Source of the DNA: Lucinisca nassula
Taxonomy: Eukaryota > Mollusca > Bivalvia > Lucinida > Lucinidae
Assembly: GCA_963580285.1 (NCBI GenBank)
Contig: OY757017.1
Coordinates: forward strand, 18,245,003 to 18,309,002
Length of the DNA stretch: 64,000 nucleotides
Direction: 5' to 3'
Shown here: positions 10,741 to 20,959 of the stretch, piece by piece
Layout: every line of letters begins with the position of its first letter
Position numbering within the stretch: position 1 is the first letter of the stretch
Made by a program: the position numbers and the translations under genes
The notes under the pieces: generated by a model
Told to the model about the DNA's origin: nothing
Database searches by the model: none
Seen by the model: the letters and a program-made list of their open reading frames with translations, nothing else

Positions 10741-10765
10741 CCCCCCCCCCCCCACACACACACAC
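10741..10765 (+). repeat. Poly-C then (CA)n tract
   Basis: A run of about 13 C is followed by a short CACACA run. Confidence 0.95.
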
Positions 10766-10969
10766 ATATAAAGCCCGATTTTCTCTGTATTAAAAATTAT
10801 GCTTTCTGATTTGTTTTTGTTGTTGTTGTTTTGTATTCTATATTTTCTTACAAACAATACTGCCATATACTATCAGTTTTCCGACTTAACAAAAAAAAAA
10901 AAAAAAAAAAAAAAATGAATCCCGTTTCACCTTAAAACTCGGGTTTTCCGATTCCGTACCACCGTCCTT

Positions 10970-11267
10970 ACCGCCCCCGCCCATCGGGGCTTGAAGAAAT
11001 AGATTGGGCTGCACGATGCTTCCACGCTGAGTTGATACCGACCGCACATGAGTAATGGTAATCCGCTTAGAACGTCTAAGCCTGCCCAGGAAAAATGCGG
11101 CGAGTCGACCAGCCCATGCTTATAAACCCTATTGGTTTCATTGGCGACAGGGCTTGAGATGTCATTTCATCTCAATGTCGGGTAAAAAGTCCCACAAAAT
11201 TGGAAGCAACGTCTCCAAAATGACCTAAATAGTGTTGACGGGGACGTTAAACCTCAAATCAAACAAA
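10970..11267 (+). mobile_element. SINE-like retroposon (family S), full copy with target-site duplication
   Basis: The 12-bp duplication ACCACCGTCCTT lies at 10958-10969 and 11268-11279. The body starts CCGCCCCCGCCCATCGGGG and ends GGGGACGTTAAACCTCAAAT with CAAACAAAA. This defines the element as about 298 bp. Confidence 0.9.
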
Positions 11268-11410
11268 ACCACCGTCCTTGCTAGATTTGTTTCGACGTAA
11301 GAAAGCAGCCATCTGTAACACGGAACCAGACGTTCGAAAGATGTCAAATCACGGAAACACGCCTGTACAAGTACATGTACACTGTAATTTGCCCGTAAAC
11401 TGTGAAAATG

Positions 11411-11489
11411 TTCTTATTTCTGCTCAAAATATAGATTGTGGTCCGGTTCTAACGAGGACCCACAAACTATATTTTAGAGCAGAAATAAA
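11411..11489. mobile_element. Fold-back element F, short form
   Basis: TTCTTATTTCTGCTCAAAAT and its complement TTTTAGAGCAGAAATAA surround a reduced core GGTCCGGTTCTAACGAGGAC. Confidence 0.75.
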
Positions 11490-11689
11490 AAATAAGGTAT
11501 TTCCCTGTTAACCCCAGTTTTACTATATACATGTTGGGTTGAATGGGATCAAAATTATATAGGCGCATTTTCGTGATGTACACGGAGAGCATCAAGTCGA
11601 ATTTACGTCGAAAAACAAATTTCTTTATTGGCAGCTAAAAGTTATACAAAAAAAAGATTATCATTATATTTACTTGATCTGCCGCACAG

Positions 11690-12030
11690 TATCACGCCTC
11701 TTGGATGTTTCCAGATCTTACGTATAACACTCGGTGCCTCTTGGATGTTTCCACATCTTACGTATACAGTTAAGCTCAAGAAGAACTTAACCATTTTCGC
11801 GTTTTGTCCGCGTGACACACGCGCATTGTGTGCGTGTAAAATTATCTTGTTTTTTATACGCGGTTCTTCGCGTTCATACGCGATTGTAACGCGTTTAATA
11901 TCAGCCAATGAAAGTGATTATTCAAAACGCGTTAGGTAAACTCAATACGCGTTTCTCTGCGAGAGAATTCCAACCAATCAGAATAAGACAGGTAAGTGCA
12001 GATAAAACGCGTGAATGCGAAAGAGCACGG
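11690..12030. repeat. CGCG-rich element with ATTGG boxes and 34-bp duplicated head
   Basis: CTCTTGGATGTTTCCA(C/G)ATC with TTACGTATA occurs twice in tandem at 11697-11765. A CpG-rich stretch follows with repeated ACGCG and CGCGTT words and AACCAATCAG. A related piece is at 14330-14660, so this is a dispersed element rather than a unique promoter. Confidence 0.55.
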
Positions 12031-12099
12031 GCCAATTAAAATCCTCTTAGCTCCTATGTTTGACCAATATTCTTTATTTTAGTTTTTAATTCGTTCATA

Positions 12100-12440
12100 A
12101 ATTAATGGCGGTATCGGTCTCTCTTATCAGTTGTGATTTCTTCGGATAAACACACACAATAACATTTACATTTAAAGACATATTTTTGATTGCATAACAC
12201 CCTAATGTCTGGCAGTTTAGAGATAATAAACACTCGGGGTATTCTGAGGCATATGGTGTAGGGGACCAAGAGGGTAATCGTTTATCCTTGGACATTTGTT
12301 TGACAAGTCACGTCTATTTACTTGTTTGTGGGCGCTCATCAGAAACGCCTTGTAATGGCTGTTTATGGTGTTTCTTACACATCTCGAAACCCACCTATAC
12401 AAAATTGACCCCGCTATACCCAACTTTTAAATAGTAAAAT
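12100..12440. other. No gene or repeat recognised
   Basis: AT-rich sequence with short open frames only. I see no splice-site pattern or protein similarity. Confidence 0.4.
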
Positions 12441-12466
12441 TGGAATTAAAGGGGATATATATTATT

Positions 12467-12570
12467 CTTCGTATTTCTGCACAAAATATAGATTGTGGGT
12501 ACTCGTCAGAACAGCCTCGCCGAATCGGTTCTAACGAGTACAACAACCTATGTTTTGTGCAGAAATATTA
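12467..12570. mobile_element. Fold-back element F
   Basis: The arms GTATTTCTGCACAAAATATA and AACCTATGTTTTGTGCAGAA surround CGTCAGAACAGCCTCGCCG and GGTTCTAACGAGTAC. Confidence 0.8.
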
Positions 12571-12754
12571 AAATAACGGAAAATGTTCAGTTTTGGTGGT
12601 AAAAATACAACAAATTTGTATAGGCGTATTTTCGCAATGAAGTACCAACAATCTCTGTTTGGAACAAAGGAAAATAAATAAATATATAAGTTAATAACTA
12701 AAATTTTGGAAAAGGTAAAGGCTGAAATATACACATTTCTTAAAGTTCATAAAG

Positions 12755-13970
12755 TTTAGCACCAAATGGCAAACAGTGCAGACCCAGTTCAGACGCAGAA
12801 AACATTGACGTCTGATCAGGGCCTACATTGTTTCCAAAAGCTTCAGACATTTTCATAATTTCTTTTAAGACAACACAACCTCTAACTCTTAAATTTTGAA
12901 ATTGTCTTGTGCTATTTACAAGGTGGAAGATTCAATTTGGCGCTAATTGGCAAAAAGTACAAACCCAGATCAAACGCAACAGAACTAGGCGTCTGATCAG
13001 GACCTACACTGTTTGCAAAAAGTTCAGGTATTTTTTTTCCAAATTATAAATTTTGAAGAAAATTGGAAAAAATGGTAATGGTAAAAAAGACCCAGGTCAG
13101 ACGCAGCAGACGTAGGCGTCTGATCAGGGCCTATATAATAAAATAATACAAAAAGTTCAGTCATTTCCCAAATAAATTTCGAAAAAAAATAAAATAAAAA
13201 AAATCCCTGATTCTCCTACATTTTGAAATGGACTAATGTTACGTATAAGGTGGAAAATTCCATTTGGTAAAACAAATGTGTTAATGATACAAAATAAATG
13301 AAAATTGCAACAATACATAATTAAACAAATGAGCTGCTTCTGTTAGTGACTGAACATGAATTATTTCGGAAATTTTGAGGACAACACAACCTCACACACT
13401 TGAATTTTGAAATTGTCTTGTGCTACTTACAAGGTGGAAGATGCCATTTGGCGCCAATTAGCAAAATGTGCAGACCAAGATCATACGCAACAGAAATAGG
13501 CACCTGATCGGGGCCTTCATTGTTTCAAAAAGCTTCAAATATTTTAAAAATAAATTTTGAAGAAAATACAACCTCACACTCTTAAATTTTGAAACGATCT
13601 TGTGCTTTTTACAAGGTGAAAGATCCTATTTGACGCCAAATGGAAAAAAAGTGCAAATCCAGATCAGACCTAGCAGAAGTAAGCGTCTGATCATGACCTA
13701 CTTGGTTTGCCAAAATATACATAATAAAGAAAACACAACCTCAGACTCTTTAATTTTGAAATGGATTTGTTATTTTAACAAGGTGGAAGATTCCATTTTT
13801 TGCCAAATGGCAAAAAGCATGCAGACCCAGATCAGACGCAGAAGACGTAGGCTTCTGATCAGGGCCTACATTTTATGCAAAGGATTCAGGCATTTACAAA
13901 TAAATTTCGAAGAAAACGCAACTTTATTCTCCTCCGAGTTACATGTAATTAAACAAAATAAATGAAAATT
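12755..13970 (+). repeat. Irregular tandem array of about 180-bp units with internal palindromes
   Basis: About six units share TTACAAGGTGGAAGATTCCA, GCAAAAAGTGCAGACCCAGA, then TCAGACGCAGCAGAAGTAGG and CGTCTGATCAGGGCCTACA, then CTCTTAAATTTTGAAAT. The TCAGACGC/GCGTCTGA pair makes a hairpin in most units (near 12785, 12967, 13090, 13470, 13657, 13826). The 121-codon frame at 13600-13965 is part of the array. Confidence 0.85.
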
Positions 13971-14329
13971 ACAAAAATAATTAGTTAAAAAATGGGCCGC
14001 TTCTGTGAGTTTAAGACATGTAGAATAAATGACGATAATAAGGTGTTGTTTTAAACAGCTATCTTTTTAGCCCCGAGTTGCACCTGGGTGTCATAAAACT
14101 TTTGGTCAATAAACATCCTGCATTTTGACAGTCAACTTCAATCACTATGCAGTACCTGTATTTTACCCTTTACCCCCAGGCAAATGTAAATGGATAATTG
14201 ACTAGTCCGCCTTTCGGAAATAATCAGATTTGTTATGTTCAAACTGAAAAAAAAATCTGAATAAGGAAAATTTAAAGAAATAGAAAAAAGGAAATAAAAA
14301 AGAACGATAACTGTGAAATAGTTGCGCAG

Positions 14330-14660
14330 TATTGATTGGTTGCTTTTGAAACGCGAAGCAGTCTGTGAATGTGCACTATCTGCGCTTTCGACACTCAGGT
14401 TTGATTGGCTGGTCAACAATCGCGATTTACACGCAATACCGCGTTATTCATAAAACCAATTGATTGGCTAAAATGCCATTCGCAAGTGAAACGCGTGAAT
14501 CACGAGTGCGAATCTCGCGCGATACAAATGCGAAACAAATGCGTGTGCGCTGGAAAGCTTCACGCAAGCGGAACTGTAACACTCGGCGCCTCTTGGATGT
14601 TTCCACATCTTACGTATAACACTCGGCGCTCTGCGTCTGCTCCACGTCTCGTGCGTATGG
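14330..14660. repeat. CGCG-rich element, second copy (rearranged)
   Basis: It contains GATTGGTTGC, GATTGGCTGG and GATTGGCTAAAAT with CGCGTGAATC and CTCGCGCGATAC. The block CTCTTGGATGTTTCCACATC comes after these, whereas it comes first in the copy at 11690. Confidence 0.5.
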
Positions 14661-14984
14661 AATAATGTGTATATAAAAACTGTGGATGCGCATGTTGATC
14701 TGAGTATTCGCTGATCACACAAGTTATTGTGTACAGACTGATCTTGTTCTATCCCGATTCCTGTGCCAGTGTTTCCGAAACGTCCCCCAAACTTTCTGAT
14801 AGAGGTTGGTAAATTTGTCAGCCCGTCTGTGATATCACGAAAACAAGCCTATATAACCCCATTAAACCCCACTTTTAGATAGTAAAACTGTGGTAAAACT
14901 TGGGTTTGCTGGGGTAAAGTTTGAACCCCATGAACCCCACTTTTTTATATATTAAAAACTGGGGTTTACAGGGCTAAACCTTCG

Positions 14985-15066
14985 TTTTCTTATTTCTGCA
15001 CTAAAATATAGATTGTGGGTACTCTAACGAGAACCAACAATCTATATTTTGAGCAGAAATAAGAAA
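14985..15066. mobile_element. Fold-back element F, short form
   Basis: TTCTTATTTCTGCACTAAAA and TATTTTGAGCAGAAATAAGAA surround a truncated core GGGTACTCTAACGAGAACC. The preceding sequence carries ACCCCACTTTT and GGGGTTTACAGGG blocks typical of the family. Confidence 0.75.
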
Positions 15067-15109
15067 TATATGACGGAATTTCATCAAAAAGTTGGCCATT
15101 TTGGAAAAG

Positions 15110-15415
15110 TGAAAAATGCACTATGTCGCACGGGTTTGTTATCGTAATGGTATAATACTCGGCGCTCCGCGTCTCGTGTGATACGTTAATCAGGAAACAT
15201 CCACTCGACGTGATACAATTAGGTAGATCAAGTTATTGTGGTTATAATGTGTATATGGCCTAAAATGCCTAAAATGCACTGTGTCGCACGTGTTTGTTAT
15301 CGTAATGGTATAACACTCGACATTCCGCGTCTCATGTGATACGTTAATCAGGAAACATCCACTCGACGTGATACAATGAGGTAGATCAAGTTATAATAAG
15401 TACATGTATATGGCC
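15110..15415 (+). repeat. 157-bp direct duplication
   Basis: ATGCACTATGTCGCACGGG and ATGCACTGTGTCGCACGTG mark two copies, each continuing CGTCTCGTGTGATACGTTAA, ATCAGGAAACATCCACTCGA and GGTAGATCAAGTTAT. Confidence 0.8.
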
Positions 15416-15834
15416 TGAAAAATACCCGAGTTTCCGCTAAAATGACGAAAAAATTAGGGTTGGTAGGTCGGTTATTTTCTTTTTATTTTATTTTTTTTTT
15501 TGTCAAAAATTTATTTGATGCAAAAAAGAGTAAAAATCTGTAAAAGGGCTTAATTGCAACCATTTTATCAGAAAACATTCAAATAATGAGGTTCAGGTTC
15601 AGAACACCAAGAAAGCAAAATAACAGGTCTTTAAGTATTAGTTTTGCTTTTTGGACACTTTTATGAAATTTTATCAAATGTGCTAGAAAATATTAAGGTC
15701 GGTATGTAAACAAAATATTTTTTTATTATTTATTTATTTTTTTAGTATTTTTTTTTTATTGGATGGCCATAAAATTGCAGGGTCGGCACAAAAAAATCAG
15801 GGCGGGTCGGGTTAGCGGAAAAAACAACTATGTT

Positions 15835-15975
15835 TTAGGCCTATATAAACTGCGGATGCGCAGGCTGATCTGAGTCTTCAAAAACAACTATGTTTTGGGC
15901 CTATATAAACTGTGGATGCGCAGGTTGATCTGGGTCTTCGCTGCTCACACAAGTCTTCTTGTTAGATTTATTGTA
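15835..15975 (+). repeat. Duplicated bivalve-type motif GGATGCGCAGG-TGATCTG
   Basis: TATATAAACTGCGGATGCGC and TATATAAACTGTGGATGCGC occur in tandem, each followed by AGGCTGATCTGAGTCTTC or AGGTTGATCTGGGTCTTC. Relatives are at about 14676, 27380, 27480, 54930, 58795 and 62540. Confidence 0.65.
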
Positions 15976-16152
15976 CACAAACTCATCTTGCTGCGCCAGT
16001 GCTTCCTAAACGTCCCCAAACCTACTGATCGGGGTTGGTCAAATTATTCAGCCTGTCTGTGAGATCACAAAAACACGCCTATATTATTTTGACTCCAATG
16101 AACCCCACTTTTTTATGTATAAAACATGGGGTATACATGGCTTAACCTTATT

Positions 16153-16232
16153 ATTCTTATTTCTTCTCTCAAATATTGATTGTAGGTACACGTTAGAACC
16201 GCGATTCTATATTCAGAGCAGAAATAAGAAAA
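16153..16232. mobile_element. Fold-back element F, truncated core
   Basis: TTCTTATTTCTTCTCTCAAA and CAGAGCAGAAATAAGAAAA flank a partial stem, with GGTACACGTTAGAACCGCG in the centre. Confidence 0.65.
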
Positions 16233-16384
16233 AAAAACAATTTTTCATCTTAATTTTTTTTTCGGCGGTAAAGTTTACAATGTATTTGTATAGTCGTGTT
16301 TTCGTAATGTGATAGCACATGTTGTCGTATTTTTCAAGTCTCGCTTGGGTCACAAATATATCACGGAATTTCATCGAAAAGTTG

Positions 16385-16507
16385 GCCATTTTGGAAAAGT
16401 GAAAAATGCACTGTGTCGCACGGGTTTGTTATCATAATGGTATCTCACGAGATGCGGACAAACCCATGCGACACAGTGCATTTTTCACTTTTCCAAAATG
16501 GCCAACA
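16385..16507. repeat. Inverted repeat with about 48-bp arms
   Basis: TTGGCCATTTTGGAAAAGTG, then AAAAATGCACTGTGTCGCA at 16383-16425, is repeated in complement at 16460-16507. The spacer of about 30 bp contains TATCTCACGAGATGCGGA. Confidence 0.8.
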
Positions 16508-16518
16508 GCGGGAGACTA

Positions 16519-16600
16519 ATTGTTTTTTCTCCGGGTACTCCGGTATTCGCCCATCTCCAATTGCCGATCGACTCGATATATGTGAAATAAGCTTGAAAAG
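16519..16600 (+). repeat. SINE fragment with TCCGGGTACTCCGGT
   Basis: TTTTCTCCGGGTACTCCGGT, then CCAATTGCCGATCGACTCG, resembles the 3' domain of a widespread invertebrate tRNA-SINE type. A related tail is at 44195-44320. Confidence 0.5.
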
Positions 16601-16618
16601 ACCCTAGTTGAAACCCTA

Positions 16619-17025
16619 GTTGAATGGGACATAATCTACAAGAGAAGTTAGATTGTTTCTCCTCACAGTTGAAAGTTGACATAATCTACAAGTCAAGTTA
16701 GATTGTTTCTCCTCGCAGTTGAATGGGACATGATCTACAAATCAAGTCAGATTGTTTCTCCTCGCAGTTGAACGGGACATAATCTACAAGTCAAGTCAGA
16801 TTGTTTCTCCTCGCAGTTGAACGGGACATAATCTACAAGTCAAGTCAGATTGTTTCTCCTCGCAGTTGAATGGGACATAATCTACAAGTCAAGTCAGATT
16901 GTTTCTCCTCGCAGTTGAATGGGACATAATCTACAAGTCAAGTCAGATTGTTTCTCCTCGCCGTTGAATGGGACATAATCTACAAGTAAAGTCAGATTGT
17001 TTCTCCTCGCAGTTGTGCCCCCTCT
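16619..17025 (+). repeat. 49-bp minisatellite, eight or more copies
   Basis: The unit reads GTTGAATGGGACATAATCTA, then CAAGTCAAGTCAGATTG, then TTTCTCCTCGCA. Starts near 16621, 16670 and 16720 give the period. Confidence 0.92.
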
Positions 17026-17221
17026 GATTCCACAACTTTTTTTGTGTTCGGTTTGTTTCGCACTTGAACGGCCCAATCAACACTGTACAGGTCAAGTCGA
17101 GTGTATCTAAGAACACTGATTAGACCGCCCTGACAAAACATGTTTTTTCTGGACACAGGCTTATTAATTGCTTTTTATTTCCTAAGTTTATAAAACTTCG
17201 AAGTTAGAAAATGTTATCAGA

Positions 17222-17300
17222 GCCGCAATAGATAAACAGCGTCGGTATAGGACTTGCCTTGTAAGCAAGTGGTCGCCAGTTCGAGTCCGGTTCTGGCCGC
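17222..17300 (+). tRNA. tRNA-like sequence, degenerate (anticodon loop would read TGT)
   Basis: It has a good anticodon arm (CTTGC, loop CTTGTAA, GCAAG) and a T-arm-like GTTCGAGTCC. The A-box region and the acceptor stem do not pair properly, and the T stem has a mismatch. It is flanked by ACTTCGAAGTT and AACTTC, as is its neighbour at 17440-17512. It is probably a tRNA-derived repeat or pseudogene rather than a working tRNA-Thr. Confidence 0.4.
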
Positions 17301-17439
17301 ATTTTTAAAACTTCATTTCTTAAAGAATTATGTATTAATTTGCAACAGTCGATGTTATGTGCAGTTGTGGAGCCTGTAAAAGGGTTCCCCGTACTTCATC
17401 AATAGTGCTGTTTATTTACTTCGAAGTTGAAATAATGTA

Positions 17440-17512
17440 ACTAGCGCCCGCATGGATAGACAGCGTCGGTTGAGCACCTGCCTTGAAAGCAAGGGGTCAC
17501 CGGCTCTGGTCG
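17440..17512 (+). pseudogene. tRNA-like sequence, more degenerate copy
   Basis: GACAGCGTCGGTTGAGCACC, then TGCCTTGAAAGCAAGGGGTC, parallels the tRNA-like unit 220 bp upstream, but the T arm has lost its GTTCGA core. Both sit in the same flanking sequence, so the pair is a tandem duplication. Confidence 0.4.
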
Positions 17513-17639
17513 CATTTTTTCAACTTCACTTCTTTAAACATTATGTATCTATACTTTACCTGTTAGCCTGCACTATGTACATTCTTATACCAGAACTTCA
17601 CAACTCCCATTCTTTGAATCAGCAGAAGGGAGAGAATGA

Positions 17640-17905
17640 TCATAACAAAGTTCCCGAAAAGGATGTTTCTGGACCAGTGTGGCTGGAGGAGGGCGTGGGG
17701 GCAGGGGACAGCGGGGTTGGGGTCGAACCCGCTAGCTAGACACTCTACAGGGGACAGCGGGGGTTGGGGGTCGAACCAGCTAGCTAGACGCTCTACAGGT
17801 GTACATGTTTCTGGACCAGTGTGGCTGGAGGAGGGGTGGGGGCAGGGGACAGCGGGGTTGGGGGGTCAAACCCGCTAGCTAGACGCTCTACAGGTGTACA
17901 TGTAA
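17640..17905 (+). repeat. Nested G-rich tandem duplications
   Basis: GGACAGCGGGGTTGGGG, then TCGAACCCGCTAGCTAGAC and CTCTACAGG, occurs three times. The longer block TTTCTGGACCAGTGTGGCTG with GAGGAGGG occurs twice (about 17664 and 17808). Confidence 0.8.
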
Positions 17906-18004
17906 ACTATCAAACTCAGCAATAAAGTTGACAAAATTTATTTAGTGAAAGCATATCTTTACTTTGAAGATGAATGGCAATCGATATAAACTAACTGTAG
18001 ACTT

Positions 18005-18200
18005 CATGAAACTACAGCGAAATTCCGCTATTAAGACCACCTGATATTAAGATCAATTCTGCTTCGAAAATATTATTATGTAGGTTTCAGTTATTATTTC
18101 TTTGTGTTTTCTGTACACAGTGTCCAAATGTGGTCTTAAAGACCACTTTTGAACAGTCCCAAAGGTGGTCTAAATAGAGGAACTTTACTCTACACAAATA
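18005..18200. mobile_element. Probable MITE with TTAAGACCACC/GGTGGTCTAAA ends
   Basis: GAAATTCCGCTATTAAGACC at the left is mirrored by GGTGGTCTAAATAGAGGAAC at the right, with internal GTGGTCTTAAAGACCAC. It has no coding capacity. Confidence 0.55.
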
Positions 18201-18325
18201 TTGCTACACATCACCCCATTTTCAACAGACGAGAATATTTCTCACTATGCTTAGCAGTAGTACATTTCGAAATTTAGGCGTGTCAGGCTGTGTTTGTTAG
18301 AAATTCATTTAAGAAAAACATGGTT

Positions 18326-18630
18326 GGCCCCTGCCCATTGGGTCTTGGAGAAATAGATTGGGCTACATGATGCTTCCACGCATAGCTGAAACCGACCACA
18401 CAAGTACTGGTAAAACGCTCAGAAGATCTAAGCCTGCCCAGGCAAAGTGGTGTGAGTCGGTCCATGCATATAAACTCTATTGGTTTCATTTGAATGTCAG
18501 GGATCGAGATGTCATTTCATCTCAGTGCCAGGTAAAAGTCTCACAAAATTGGAAGCAACGTGTCCAAAATGACCTAAATAGTGTTGACGGGGCGTAAAAT
18601 CTCAAATCAAATAAACAACAACAAAAAACA
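18326..18630 (+). repeat. SINE-like retroposon (family S)
   Basis: A full-length diverged copy from GGCCCCTGCCCATTGGGTC to GGGGCGTAAAATCTCAAATC and an A-rich tail. Confidence 0.8.
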
Positions 18631-18633
18631 ACA

Positions 18634-18832
18634 TTGCAGAACTTTTTGCCGGTTCAGACTGTGGCGTCTGAGGGACTTAGGTCCGACTCGCACAAAACTT
18701 GCTGGGCAGGCTTAGACCTTCTAAGAGGAGTACCAGTACTCATGTGCGGCCAGTTTCAACTCTGCGTGGAAGCATCATGCACCCCAATCTATTTCTTCAG
18801 GCCCCGATGGGTGGGGGCCAAAATAAGGTGGT
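18634..18832 (-). repeat. SINE-like retroposon (family S), partial, inverted next to the previous copy
   Basis: The complement reads from GGCCCCCACCCATCGGGGCC through AATAGATTGGGGTGCATGATG to CCTAAGTCCCTCAG, lacking the 3' tail. It sits tail to tail with the copy at 18326-18630. Confidence 0.75.
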
Positions 18833-19069
18833 TCCATTATGATACTTTTGGTTTAGACAATATTTATTTGATAATGAAGTTTAGATACATACAGGACAGG
18901 ATCTGACGGCAAGCATTGTGCTTATAAGTAAGTCTTTTCCTGTAAAAATGTCAGTTTAGCGGGCTTTGTAACCCCGAAATCACCCATTGTCCGCTACATA
19001 AAATGTCACTACTCACCGCATTTCGAAAACATACCCGTGTGACATATAGAGGATCTTACATGAGTGTTC

Positions 19070-19200
19070 ATGTATTATTGAATTTATTAAACGAGTTTAG
19101 GAAAAGGGATAAAATGCGAGGCTTTGCCGAGCATTTTATCCATTTTCCTCAACGAGTTTAATAAATGCATTGATACATGAGTACAAATGCAAGATTCTAT
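19070..19200. repeat. Short palindromic element around GCGAGGCTTTGCCGAGC
   Basis: ATTTATTAAACGAGTTTAGG, AAAAGGGATAAAATGC and the mirror-image GCATTTTATCCATTTTCCT with CAACGAGTTTAATAAATG surround a small hairpin. It is a MITE-like structure. Confidence 0.6.
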
Positions 19201-19734
19201 TTATCATATGACATTTAAAATGTATTTAAGTTACAATTTTTGTACAAAAATGTCAATATTCCGCCATTAGTAAACGCGACGTCGTTAAGGACGTCGTACG
19301 TGTAATGTTATTGGACGTATCTAAGATCGATTTTGATTTTACCGTATAAACATCAAAAGTAGTTTTTCACGAGTGGCGTAGCTACGATTGAAAATACAAA
19401 TTTTGGTGTTCATGAGTGAAATAAAAATTGATCTTACACTAAAAGAATCAAATTGTCCGTTTCTTTCATGCTTTAAATTGTAATTTGTAACGCATTTTCA
19501 AAGCATCAGCCATCATCACAGAGAATAAACTTTTTTTCAGGGCGATTTCGCGTTGAATTAAAGGTGTTCATCGTGTTAACTGGGTATAATATTGGGTGGA
19601 AACAAAGGTTTGCACCTGAAAAACAGCTTAGAATGTTACTTTCTTTCAAATGTTTCGCTTGAAATTTGCATTCAAATAATTTCCGCTGTCGCTACTCTCG
19701 TCTGGCGTCGTGTGCCTTATTGACGTTGCGTAGG

Positions 19735-20389
19735 TGCTAAAATTGACGTCATCAACGTCCGAATGACGTGAAAACGTGTGTATGGTAACTTCTGACACTA
19801 TTCATAACGTTTAGCTATTTGACATCTAACAGCCAAAGAAAATATGTGTAATTTTTCAATGAAACATCGAATTCACAAACAGTGAAAGTAAAAATGGCTG
19901 AAAAGTATTGGGACGTTTATACAGGTAAAAATGGTTTTCAGGCAAAAGTACAGCTTCTTCCAGCATTATGAATACTGAAGTCCTTAGCATTACGTAAGTT
20001 AGACACGCTCCTCCCTCAGGTTACAATGTTGCGAAGGATTCCTCATCGCCTTTTATAGAAATTAGTCAAGTGTAGCTGCTAACAAAGTGGCAGAATAAAT
20101 GTATAGGCTCTGCGCTCTGGTTTCTCAGTTGTGAAATCAAAGAGCGTTGTGTTTGTATGTTTGTTCTGGTACTTTCAGGTGTAATTTCTTACATGCATAT
20201 CTAATTTTGTATTTCTAGTGTGTTAATAAATGAATAGAATATTTTTATTTTCATTAGATTGCATAAATATAAATGGTGTGTTTAATGTTACTTTAAATCA
20301 GATAAATACAAATGTTTGTAATTTCAGTAAAAACAGTTAGTTGTAATTATAAGTAAACTCGTAGTAAACGCTAGTTTGATTATTTTACT
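19735..20389 (+). repeat. Direct segmental duplication, copy 1 (about 640 bp)
   Basis: It is nearly identical to 21700-22345. It starts near a TGACGTCA palindrome (19743) and ends at TTTGATTATTTTACTCTC, where a family U repeat begins. It contains a 25-codon reading frame (19894-19971) and a splice-acceptor-like TTGTTCTGGTACTTTCAG (about 20162-20180). Confidence 0.9.
19894..19971 (+). CDS. Conserved 25-codon reading frame in duplication copy 1 (function unknown)
   Basis: The ATG stands in a good context (AGTAAAAATGGCTG). The frame begins MAEKYWDVYTGK and ends QLLPAL. The same frame is kept in the second copy with one residue changed (N to C) and one silent change. A GT follows the tenth codon (ACAGGTAAA), so it could instead be a short first exon. 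I recognise no homologue. Confidence 0.3.
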   Translation: MAEKYWDVYTGKNGFQAKVQLLPAL

Positions 20390-20394
20390 CTCAT

Positions 20395-20880
20395 GTAAAC
20401 ACCAAAGGGAAAGAGACACAAACATGAAGCGAGCAGACCATAATGGAAACCTAAACAAAGGAAGGCCATAAGAGCAGTTACTTTCCCACAAAATGGCCAA
20501 ATGGCCAACCAAAATAAAAAGACACAAGTAATACACAAAGTTAATAACAAACAACAACATAAATAAACCGCCACAGAAGAACCGCCTAGGAACGGTCAGT
20601 GGAAAAAATTCCACTGGGGGGGGGGGGGGGGGGGTTAAATCGATTTTACTTGACCATAATCCTCGCCCTTACCTCTGTCGCGGTATACACTAATTTTGTT
20701 TAGTCCTCATGAAGGCTTCCTAACTCATCAGTGTAACATCTCCGAGAACATACAAATCAAAAAACTACAGAGATGAAACAAGGTTGAGGACTCGACAGCA
20801 TACAATAACATAATTGCTGGAGCAAAAGAAAACCAACCGTTAGACTCCGAGGGGCCCGACCAAAGTCTTTTGCTCAAGGA
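20395..20880 (+). repeat. Family U dispersed repeat, truncated copy
   Basis: It runs from ACACCAAAGGGAAAGAGACA to CTCCGAGGGGCCCGACCAAAG and includes a G-run of about 18 at 20615-20633. Confidence 0.75.
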
Positions 20881-20959
20881 AACAACACTTGGCGCGGATC
20901 GATCGCGTTAACTTATGTCGAAATATTGACATTTTGATAAATAGAACGAAGTGGCTAGT

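Noticed and set aside
17222..17300. A confident tRNA-Thr gene
   Set aside because: The acceptor stem does not pair and the T stem has a mismatch, so it is reported only as tRNA-like.
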